DNA of 42,365 nucleotides from an uncultured Saprospiraceae bacterium (GTDB taxonomy: Bacteria > Bacteroidota > Bacteroidia > Chitinophagales > Saprospiraceae): assembly GCA_938015415.1 (NCBI GenBank), contig CALLPK010000035.1, positions 1-42,365 of the forward strand, written 5' to 3'. The notes below the pieces were generated by a model, which did no database searches, was not told the DNA's origin, and saw nothing but the letters and a program-made list of their open reading frames with translations. The stretch's first letter is position 1, and the number at the start of each line of letters is the position of its first letter. This document shows positions 1 through 7,700 of this stretch, in pieces. The translations under genes were made by a program, and so were the position numbers.

Positions 1-120
1 CGTCACTAGCTTGACCAGCATCGGTTTTGGAATTTTTCTTGATATTAAAATAACAAACAGAATTTTATACCGCTCTTCTAAAAATAGCCTTTTTAGTAGG
101 GGTTTTTAGAGCAGGCTCAT

Positions 121-189
121 CGTTGAATCGTTGAATCGTTGAATCGTTGAATCGTTGAATCGTTGAATCGTTGAATCGTTGAATCGTTG
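121..189. repeat. 8-bp tandem repeat, about 8.6 copies
   Basis: The unit CGTTGAAT is repeated eight times without error from 121 to 184, followed by a partial ninth copy. It lies upstream of rarA and presumably behind a gene off the left edge. A related but diverged pair of 25-bp repeats containing GTTGAATCG occurs at 15234-15283. Because 8 is not a multiple of 3, copy-number change would shift any reading frame, but no gene spans it here. Confidence 0.97.
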
Positions 190-213
190 TTAGGTTTAGC
201 AAAATAAAACATC

Positions 214-240
214 AAAGCCTTTTCCACTGGAGAAGGCTTT
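214..240. terminator. Stem-loop, probable terminator of an upstream gene
   Basis: A 12-bp stem (214-225 with 229-240, one G-T pair) closes a 3-nt loop. Its base is AAAGCCTT/AAGGCTTT and it is followed by a T-rich but interrupted tail. It ends 28 nt before the rarA start codon, so it either terminates a gene beyond the left edge or sits in the rarA leader. The lack of a clean T-run leaves this open. Confidence 0.55.
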
Positions 241-268
241 GTTATTATAAATAAAATAATTCCTTAAG

Positions 269-1540
269 ATGCCACCACTCGCCGAACGGATGCGACCCAA
301 AACGCTCGATACCTACATTGGTCAAAAACATTTGATTGGTCCCAACGCGGTACTGCGACAGGCCATTGACTCGGGACGCATTCCTTCCTTTATTTTATGG
401 GGACCACCCGGCGTTGGAAAAACTACTTTGGCAGGCATCGTAGCCAACACTTTAGAACGTCCTTTTTTTACGCTTAGTGCGATCAACGCCGGCGTAAAAG
501 ACATTCGCGAAATGATTGAGAAAGCGCGGAAGTCTTCTTTTTTTGACCGCCCCAATCCTGTGCTTTTTATCGACGAGATTCATCGCTTTAGCAAGTCTCA
601 ACAGGACTCCCTCCTGGGTGCGGTCGAAAAGGGAATCGTGACACTGATCGGAGCGACGACCGAAAATCCTTCGTTTGAAGTCATTCCTGCCCTACTTTCC
701 CGGGCTCAGATTTATGTACTCAATCACCTGGAAAAATCAGAATTGATTCAGTTAGTAGATGAGGCGATTGCGCAGGATGAATATTTAAAAAAACAAAACA
801 TCAGTGTTCAGGAGTATGATGCCTTGTTGCAATACTCCGGTGGCGATGCCAGAAAATTATATAATACACTCGAACTGGTGGCCAATTTTTCGGAAGGTAA
901 CGAAATGATCATCACCAACGAACTGGTCAAAAATTTAGTCCAGAAAAATATCGTCGTTTACGATAAAGGTGGAGAACATCATTACGACATTGCTTCAGCT
1001 TTGATCAAGTCCATCCGTGGTAGCGATCCTAACGCTGCGGTTTATTATCTGGCCAGGATGCTGGTAGGTGGAGAGGACATCAAATTTATCGCGCGGCGAT
1101 TGGTAATTTCTGCTTCCGAGGACATCGGCATGGCCAATCCAAATGCTTTGCTAATGGCGACAACTGCCTTTCAGGCTTGTCAGGTAATCGGAATGCCCGA
1201 GGCTCGAATTATTTTGTCTCAGGCCGTTATTTATCTGGCCACTTCTGCCAAAAGCAATGCTTCATATGTCGCCATCAACGAGGCCATGACTCGCGTGCGG
1301 GAAACGGGTGCGCTTTCCGTTCCGTTGCACCTACGCAACGCACCAACCAAATTGATGAAAGACCTCAACTACGGAAAAAATTATCAGTATGCACACAATC
1401 ACGAGGGAAATTTTGTCACCCAGGAATTTTTACCAGATGAAGTGAAAGAAACTAAATTCTATGATCCGGGAAATAACCCTGCGGAGGGAAAAGTGCGGGA
1501 GAAATTAAGACGGGAGTGGAAAGAGAAGTACGGGTATTAG
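269..1540 (+). CDS. rarA: Replication-associated recombination protein A (RarA/MgsA), AAA+ ATPase
   Basis: This is a cytosolic AAA+ ATPase of the RarA/MgsA/WRNIP1 family, related to clamp loaders, that acts at stalled replication forks. The 423-residue length is normal. The opening PLAERMRPKTLDTYIGQ is typical of the family. Walker A is GPPGVGKTT at residues 45-53, Walker B is LFIDEIHRF at 99-107, the sensor-1 strand with GATTENPSF follows at 128-136, and a candidate arginine finger is R145. The C-terminal half contains the family's helical tetramerisation region. The ATG at 269 fits the family N terminus; no Shine-Dalgarno is visible. The stop codon is followed at once by an AATATTGAAT-type repeat. 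The gene faces the Uma2 gene convergently. Confidence 0.96.
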   Translation: MPPLAERMRPKTLDTYIGQKHLIGPNAVLRQAIDSGRIPSFILWGPPGVGKTTLAGIVANTLERPFFTLSAINAGVKDIREMIEKARKSSFFDRPNPVLFIDEIHRFSKSQQDSLLGAVEKGIVTLIGATTENPSFEVIPALLSRAQIYVLNHLEKSELIQLVDEAIAQDEYLKKQNISVQEYDALLQYSGGDARKLYNTLELVANFSEGNEMIITNELVKNLVQKNIVVYDKGGEHHYDIASALIKSIRGSDPNAAVYYLARMLVGGEDIKFIARRLVISASEDIGMANPNALLMATTAFQACQVIGMPEARIILSQAVIYLATSAKSNASYVAINEAMTRVRETGALSVPLHLRNAPTKLMKDLNYGKNYQYAHNHEGNFVTQEFLPDEVKETKFYDPGNNPAEGKVREKLRREWKEKYGY

Positions 1541-1671
1541 GAAAATATTGAATGCAGAATATTGATTTTTTGGCTTGCAGATAAGATGTAGGTTAAAATT
1601 TAAAGGTACCTTATGTCGTGTGTCTCTTAAATGAATATTGGAAATTCGATATTCAACATTCGATATTCCTT
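1541..1671. repeat. Paired AATATTGAAT-family repeats between convergent genes
   Basis: Directly after the rarA stop codon lies GAAAATATTGAATGC followed by GAATATTGATTTTTT (to about 1570). On the other strand, directly after the Uma2 stop codon, lies a run containing GGAATATCGAATGTTGAAT (about 1625-1669). The two copies point outward from their genes and so form a loose inverted repeat. The same arrangement recurs at 18552-18868. Confidence 0.75.
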
Positions 1672-2274
1672 CTAGTCTTCGGGGAAAATCTCATCTGCCT
1701 TGAGGAAAAAACCAGGAAAAACACCTACAGGAATTTGATCTCCTTTTACGTAAGGCTTTTGTTGAAGTGCGGTATACTTTCCTTCTTCATCAAGGCGATA
1801 AACCAAAATAGTTGCTTCGTGTGGATGAACGATCCAGTATTCGGTTACCCCGGCATTTTCGTAGAGATCAAATTTTTCGTTCAAATCTTTTTTCGAAGTA
1901 GCTTTAGAAAGAATTTCAATGATCCAGTCCGGAGCACCCTGGCAGCCCTGATTATCCAATTTTGTTGAATCACAGATAACACAGATATCTGGTTGTACCA
2001 CCGTATCAATTTTATCATCCGTTTGTTTTCCTCTTGGTAATGGCAGGCGAACGTCAAAAGGGGCAGAAAATGCCTGACAAGGACTTTTTCTCAAATAAGA
2101 CCAAATTAGACCGTACAGATTTCCGGATACTTCCTGATGAAAGCGGTTAGGTGCTGGAGACATTCGATAAATAGTACCTTTTATAATCTCAACCATCTCA
2201 TCGAAATGCCACGTCAGGTAATCTGCGTAAGAATATTTCTTATCAAAATCCAGTTGATTGATATCTGTAATCAT
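1672..2274 (-). CDS. Uma2 family (DUF820) protein, PD-(D/E)XK nuclease fold
   Basis: A 200-residue protein of the Uma2/DUF820 family, widespread in cyanobacteria and Bacteroidota. The family has a restriction-endonuclease-like fold but usually no defined role. Supporting features are an N-terminal YADYLTWHFDEMVEIIKGTIYRMSP-like segment (Y17-P41), the core QPDICVICD (about 109-117) followed by GAPDWIIEILS (about 128-138), and the NEKFDLYENAGVTEYWIVHP stretch that carries the catalytic-type lysine and the final strand. The ATG at 2274 gives a normal family N terminus. It stands alone, with no methylase or toxin partner next to it, so a restriction role is not supported by context. Its downstream side is an AATATTGAAT-type repeat. 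Confidence 0.88.
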   Translation of the reverse strand: MITDINQLDFDKKYSYADYLTWHFDEMVEIIKGTIYRMSPAPNRFHQEVSGNLYGLIWSYLRKSPCQAFSAPFDVRLPLPRGKQTDDKIDTVVQPDICVICDSTKLDNQGCQGAPDWIIEILSKATSKKDLNEKFDLYENAGVTEYWIVHPHEATILVYRLDEEGKYTALQQKPYVKGDQIPVGVFPGFFLKADEIFPED

Positions 2275-2370
2275 TATTGAAATAATTTACTTAAAAATAA
2301 GCATTTTTCAGGTCAAAAGGCACGAATATTGTCTTAGTAATTGACAATTAAGAATAAATCCCAATCGTCC

Positions 2371-3360
2371 ATGAATCAGTTTATTTCCGTTATTATTCCT
2401 TGTTACAACGTTGAAAATTATATAGAAGAAGCAATCGCCTCGGTGATGGCCCAAACCTATATGGATTTTGAATTGATTCTGGTGGATAATAATTCTACGG
2501 ATAATACCTTACGTATTTTGGAAAGAGCTGCGATCAATTCGAGTAGAATACGGGTGTTGGAAGAAAAAGGAAAAGGAGCGCCACGGGCTAGAAACTTGGG
2601 ATTGTCCGTAGCACGTGGAAGCTGGATTCAGTTTTTGGATGCCGATGATTTGATGCTACCCGATAAACTGGAACGTCAAATTGAATTGGTTAATCCCGAT
2701 ACGCCTTTACTCGTAGGTACGCCTAAATATCTACGCCTTGACGGGACCTCTTATATTACCGAACCTTGGAAAGAGCCCTTTTTAGGAATATTTGAAGGTT
2801 TACGACAAGGCAATACTTGTTGTAATTTATGGAATAAAAAATACCTTAACCTGGTCGATGGTTGGGAGGAAGATCGGGAGTTTCAGCAGGATTATGATTT
2901 GATTTTTAGAATATTAAAAGAAAATGATCAGCCAGTTTACGACCTGGAGGTGAGTACCCTGATCCGCGAAAGAAAAGAGGGGCAGATTACTAAAAGAAAT
3001 CCACGGGGTATCCGAATTACCCTCTTGGAATTGAGACTGGAAATGATGCGCTGGCTAAAACGCAACCGTCCGGGACTGTACGAATATGATGCGTTTTTTT
3101 ATCAACAAACTTTTTATCGTTTTATTCGCTACCTGGCGGAATTAGATCTGAACCTGGCAGAATCCTACATGAAGTATTTACCCAAAGATTTTAAACCGAG
3201 ATATTCCAAAGAATTATACATTCCTTTTTGGAACGCCATGATGGTACAATTGGTAGGATTTAAGAAGGCGGAAGAATTGCGAAGAGTCGTTCGTTCAGGA
3301 ATTAAAAAAGAAGACCGTTTTGAATTAAAATCTAAATCCGTCTGGAATCAAAAGGGATAA
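2371..3360 (+). CDS. Glycosyltransferase family 2
   Basis: A GT-A fold inverting glycosyltransferase that probably adds a sugar from a nucleotide-sugar donor to a surface glycan. Acceptor and donor cannot be read from sequence. The nucleotide-binding half starts ISVIIPCYNVENYI (residues 5-18), has VDNNSTDNT (39-46) and the metal-binding D-x-D as DADD at 90-93. The C-terminal 140 residues are basic and less conserved. I chose the ATG at 2371 (329 residues): an in-frame TTG at 2341 would add ten residues with no family match, whereas 2371 places the first strand at residue 5 as is usual. It is convergent with, and overlaps by 13 nt, the next glycosyltransferase gene. Confidence 0.9.
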   Translation: MNQFISVIIPCYNVENYIEEAIASVMAQTYMDFELILVDNNSTDNTLRILERAAINSSRIRVLEEKGKGAPRARNLGLSVARGSWIQFLDADDLMLPDKLERQIELVNPDTPLLVGTPKYLRLDGTSYITEPWKEPFLGIFEGLRQGNTCCNLWNKKYLNLVDGWEEDREFQQDYDLIFRILKENDQPVYDLEVSTLIRERKEGQITKRNPRGIRITLLELRLEMMRWLKRNRPGLYEYDAFFYQQTFYRFIRYLAELDLNLAESYMKYLPKDFKPRYSKELYIPFWNAMMVQLVGFKKAEELRRVVRSGIKKEDRFELKSKSVWNQKG

Positions 3361-4496
3361 ATTTCCCGAAAAACCTCATACATTCGATCCACATATTTCT
3401 GCACCGTATACTGTTGAATTGCTTTCTGTTGTCCAGCCTTGCCCATTGTACGCGCACGGTCGGGATCGTTGAGAAGTCGTTCCATTTTTTCGGCCAACCC
3501 TTGCGCACCATTTTCATATAAAAATCCATCCACGCCATCGGTTAACAATTCCGGTGTCGCTCCTCCCCGGTATCCCAATACTGGTTTCCCATAAGACATA
3601 GCTTCTACTGTTACACGTCCCATTCCTTCGTCCCGCGAGCACATCAAAACCGCATCGGCGCGATGATATTCTGTATCTACCTCTTTTTTAAAACCCACAA
3701 AACGAACTTGCTCAGTAATCCGTTTCCGTTTCGCCATTTCCTTTAATTTAATTTCGTAAACCCGGCGGCCTTGTCCTACAATTCGCAAGCGAGCATGTGG
3801 ATATTTTCCGGCGATTAATCCAAAAGCTTCCACCGCTTCGAGCTGTCCCTTTGCGGGATGTAACAATCCGATACAGAGAAAGGTAAAACTATCTGCTTCT
3901 TTCTCTTCGTCGAGAGGTACTTCAAAAAAACGCTCCATCCTGTTTTCGTCCAGCACCCCATTATAAATAATTTCCCAATTAATATCCGATCGATCCTTCC
4001 CTACCCCATTTTTAATAGCTTGAGAAATAGCGATGGCCTTTTTTGCTTTTTTAAGATACTTAAATAGAATTTCTTCACTTGGAAAAAATTTCATTTGATA
4101 CTGCAGCCACGCAAATTCGCGGATATGCCAGACGTGAGGAACGTTAATTTTTTCCGCAATCTGCGCACCTATTCCCAGTACCGAACTATTGGTATGAATA
4201 ATATTTGGTCCAAATTCTTTTGCTTCCATCGCCAAGGCTGGTAATAAGGTATTATTCCGGTAAGCGGCAAAAGGTAAATGAAAAAAAGAAGGATGCATAA
4301 AAGTAGCCGCCCAGTTATGGTAAGGAAAAATTCTTACGTTGATATTTTCTTCTTCTAATGCCTTGGTAAAATCTCCTTCTTCCGGGCACCAGACTTGTGC
4401 CAAAACCCCTCTGTCCCGTAAACCGACAACCAAACTAAACAAAGAACGATTGGCACCAAGCAGATGAGGATAGTGAGAAAAAAAAAGGATTTTCAT
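3348..4496 (-). CDS. Glycosyltransferase family 4 (GT-B fold)
   Basis: A retaining GT-B glycosyltransferase of 382 residues. The N-terminal Rossmann domain starts MKILFFSHYPHLLGANRSLF with the usual glycine-rich turn, and HTNSSVLGIG (101-110) matches the acceptor-side domain. The donor-side domain has FLCIGLLHPAKGQ (206-218), and the E-x7-E motif is present at E290 and E298 (EGMGRVTVEAMSYGKPV). No signal peptide is seen, so it is probably cytosolic or membrane-associated. With the convergent family 2 enzyme it suggests a small surface-glycan locus, but no flippase or polymerase gene is nearby. A 10-bp inverted repeat sits one base upstream of the start codon. Confidence 0.92.
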   Translation of the reverse strand: MKILFFSHYPHLLGANRSLFSLVVGLRDRGVLAQVWCPEEGDFTKALEEENINVRIFPYHNWAATFMHPSFFHLPFAAYRNNTLLPALAMEAKEFGPNIIHTNSSVLGIGAQIAEKINVPHVWHIREFAWLQYQMKFFPSEEILFKYLKKAKKAIAISQAIKNGVGKDRSDINWEIIYNGVLDENRMERFFEVPLDEEKEADSFTFLCIGLLHPAKGQLEAVEAFGLIAGKYPHARLRIVGQGRRVYEIKLKEMAKRKRITEQVRFVGFKKEVDTEYHRADAVLMCSRDEGMGRVTVEAMSYGKPVLGYRGGATPELLTDGVDGFLYENGAQGLAEKMERLLNDPDRARTMGKAGQQKAIQQYTVQKYVDRMYEVFREIYPF

Positions 4497-4497
4497 A

Positions 4498-4532
4498 AGC
4501 GTAATTTCACATTTAAGACACTAAATTACGCT
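4498..4532 (-). promoter_or_regulatory. Inverted repeat against the start codon of the GT4 gene
   Basis: AGCGTAATTT (4498-4507) and AAATTACGCT (4523-4532) form a perfect 10-bp stem with a 15-nt loop. On the minus strand the stem ends one base before the ATG at 4496. If transcribed, it would enclose the ribosome-binding region, or it could be a protein-binding palindrome. Function is inferred from position only. Confidence 0.5.
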
Positions 4533-4548
4533 AATTTGATGATCATAA

Positions 4549-4590
4549 AAAAAACTCATCAACTCACCGAAGCGAGCTAATGAGTTTTTT
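4549..4590 (-). terminator. Rho-independent terminator of the 1960-residue surface protein gene
   Basis: AAAAAACTCAT (4549-4559) pairs with ATGAGTTTTTT (4580-4590); an inner CTC/GAG pairing (4563-4565 with 4574-4576) shortens the loop. On the minus strand the stem is followed by more T-rich sequence. It now lies 185 nt beyond the stop codon of the gene ending at 4776. Without the MITE-like insert between them it would lie about 15-20 nt beyond. Confidence 0.8.
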
Positions 4591-4608
4591 ATTAAAGAAA
4601 TTGTTCAA

Positions 4609-4778
4609 TAGAGGCTGTCTCATAAGTAATTACTAAAAAAGAGCAACCAAATAATTGCCACAAAGACACAAAGACACAAAGACACAAAGTTTTTATTCGT
4701 TTTTAACAACTATAAACTTGTGTTACAGTATATTATTTGGGAGCGTATTTACTTTTAGATCTTATGAGACAGCCTCTA
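4609..4778. mobile_element. MITE-like element, 166 bp, with 16-bp terminal inverted repeats and TA duplication
   Basis: TAGAGGCTGTCTCATAAG (4609-4626) is the exact reverse complement of CTTATGAGACAGCCTCTA (4761-4778). Reading the outer TA as target duplication leaves an element of 166 bp (4611-4776) with perfect 16-bp terminal repeats beginning GAGGCTGTC. This resembles ends of IS5/IS1182-type transposons, and TA duplication fits several such groups. There is no coding capacity, so it would need a transposase supplied elsewhere. The right end supplies the G of the TAG stop codon of the neighbouring surface protein gene. Confidence 0.8.
4658..4689. repeat. 8-bp tandem repeat ACACAAAG, four copies, inside the MITE-like element
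   Basis: Three exact copies of ACACAAAG (4666-4689) are preceded by one copy with a single change (4658-4665). A diverged relative is at 16589-16612, with the same TTGCCAC lead-in and the same T-run behind it. Similar CCACAAAGACACAAAG strings are, from memory, common in intergenic DNA of several bacterial phyla. Confidence 0.9.
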
Positions 4779-7700
4779 CTTTATCACCGTCACATCGCCA
4801 CTATACATCTCTTCAAATCCATCAATAAATTTAATCTCCGCTACATAAACAAATACGGCTGGATTGACTCCCTTACTCCGGAAAGTTCCATCCCAACCTT
4901 GATCAGGATCATTGGGCTGGAAATTAGCATTTGAATAAACAACCTCTCCCCAACGGTTATATACGATGAAGGAGTTTATCCGATCAATTCCTCTTCCTCC
5001 GTTAATGAAGAAAATATCATTAATTCCATCATCATTTGGAGAAAAACTATTCGGTATATAAATTTCTCTTTCTTTCTCTATCCCAATCGCTACCGTGGCT
5101 GTCACCGTACAACCTGCCGTATCAATCAACGTCGCACTAAAACTCGTCGGATCAAATAAATTATTAACCACTCCCTCATAACAATCTTCGTCCTCACAAC
5201 GGATCAGGTTTGGCTGATTCCAGATCAACGTATCAATCTGATTATCTGGAACAAATGTATTTGCGTTTAAGATTAAGCTGTCCCCAAAAAATAAGGATTG
5301 ATCAGCTTCCAGATTAAGATCTATCGTTAAATCTAACTCATCAGGCTCCGTCACCGTCACTTCCGTTTCCCATTCGCAACCTAGCGCATCCTCTACTGTT
5401 ACCTCATAAACACCGGGCGATAAATTAAAATAAGCATTTTGGGCAGACAGCACTTCGTCTCCGATGCTATAATTAAACGGAGCGGTTCCTCCCATTACTT
5501 CCGAAAAGATAATTACCGCATTGTCTGCTTCAAAACAATCTGAAGGCTCCGTAATAATCACTGCTGTTTCAATATCCTCACCATTGTTTTCTACTGCTAC
5601 GTTTTCCTGCGCGGTACAACCATTATCTGTATTCGTGACAATTAATTCATAATTACCAATATCAGTAATCTCTACTGACAAGTTCGTACCAATTACTTCG
5701 TTCACAGCATTCTGCCATTCGTAAGCAATGTTATCGCCCGTGTCCGAACCTTCACCAGATAAGGTGATTTCTGTCACCGTACAATCCAACATATCCGGAT
5801 TACTGATATTTACTATTGGTGTAGCCAGATCATCCATTACGGTAACTTCCGTAGTTGCACTACATTGATTCTCTCCGTTCACCACTTCCAAGGTATAGAT
5901 ACCGGCTGACGTGGCGGCAAAATCTGCATTATCACTGATAATTAGATTTCCGTTTATATCGTACCAGTTGTAGATCGGATTATTCCCACTGCCTTGTGAA
6001 GTACCGGTCACGATGACACTTGGATTGTTACAATCTATTATTCCCGGCGTAGCAATCGACGGAATAGGTTCTGTAATATCCTGCTCAATCATAAAACTCC
6101 CCATCGCGGTACAGCCTGTCACCATATTGCTAATCATCAATTCGTAATTACCCGGTGATGTAATCTCAAAAGCGGCAGCAGTGCTAATAATCTCGTTATC
6201 GCTATTGGTCCAGGAAAAAGATAAATCGTCTCCTCCCTGCGATCCGCTTGCATCCACTAACAACGCATCGGTATCACAATCCAGTGGATCTAATGGAACC
6301 ACAATATCAATAGTCGGCGTCTGACTGTTGTCCATCACCATAACCAAAGCAGGAGAAGAAGTACAATTATTATCCGGATTGAAAATAGTTACAAAATACT
6401 CACCTGCAGTATTAACCGAAGGATATTGTTCCATAGAAACAAAACCATTAGGACCCGTCCACGAATAATCCACCGGAGTGGTCAAATCCGTATTCGAAAA
6501 TAATACCACACTCAAAGAATCACAAGTTAATGGATTCGCAGTAGCAACATTGACAACGGGAACATCATCATCTTGCATAATTTCTACAATATCCGTACTA
6601 CTACAACCCGTCACCGTATTCTCTACCGTCAGCGTAAATATTCCAGGGCTCGTGATCGTTGGCGTGTAAGTATCACCATCCGTAATCATTCCCGGTCCTG
6701 TCCAAGAAACCTGAATATCATTTCCGGTTGTTCCGTTAGCCGTTAACATAAAATCATTCATGCCACAAACCAGCGTTGTACCCGTTCCAGCTTCGGCGGT
6801 AGGCAATTCATTAATATTAATTGTCACCAATTCTGTATCGCCGGGACAAGCACCATTTGCCATCAACTCGTATTGAAATACGTAAGTACCGGAAGGCTGT
6901 CCATTCGTAATAAAACTTCCATCACCATTATCATAACCAGCAGCATCCCCCTGTATTATTGTCCAATTTCCTCCAGTATCCCCTCCAATTAGTTCTGAAA
7001 ATAAATCAACAGTATTTCCTTCGTCGCTACAGAAATCAAGCGGCGCATTAGCAACTCCAGCAGTGCTGGCTCTGTTTATCTCAAGGTCTACGGTAAACTC
7101 CGTCTCACAACCATTAGGGACGGCATCTATCAAAGTATATTGTAACGTATATGTTCCCTGATCCGCATTTGCAGCTTCCAGTATTGTATTATTTAAATTT
7201 GCAGGACTTATACCAGCAGGTGTACTCAAAATCATCCAGGACCCATCCGGCCCGCTATTAACCAACGTACTTAAATCCAGCGAACCATCAACGTTACATA
7301 ACGGTGCAGGTGTATTTAGATTGACACCTGGACAAGCACATTCCTCCACTGTAATGGTGATTGTGTAAGAAGGATCAACACATGGGGCAATGGCACTGTT
7401 GGTCGTATAAACAAAAGTATATTCTCCAGGAATAACGCCATCAAAATCTAAGTTGGGGAAAGTTCCCGAAGCACCTGAGCTTGTGGTCTCCACCCAATTC
7501 CCTCCCTGATCACCACTAATTACCAACGGTCCAAAGTCAAGGGTAGAACCTTCGGCTGAGGTATTACAAAGCGTGACTGGATTTGAAGTTAATTCGGCTA
7601 TAGGCGTTGTATTTTGCATTACTTCAATAAATGTTTCTCCTGTACAACCTGCAGCATCTGATACAGTGACCGTATAGATACCCGGCTGAGTTACTGAAAC

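Noticed and set aside
121-189. Possible CRISPR array
   Set aside because: The repeat is only 8 bp with no spacers; it is a simple tandem repeat.
1618-1968. 116-residue plus-strand frame opposite the Uma2 gene
   Set aside because: The minus-strand Uma2 frame has clear family motifs; this one has none.
1672-2274. Uma2 protein as part of a restriction-modification or defence island
   Set aside because: No methyltransferase, helicase or other defence gene is nearby; the neighbours are rarA and glycosyltransferases.
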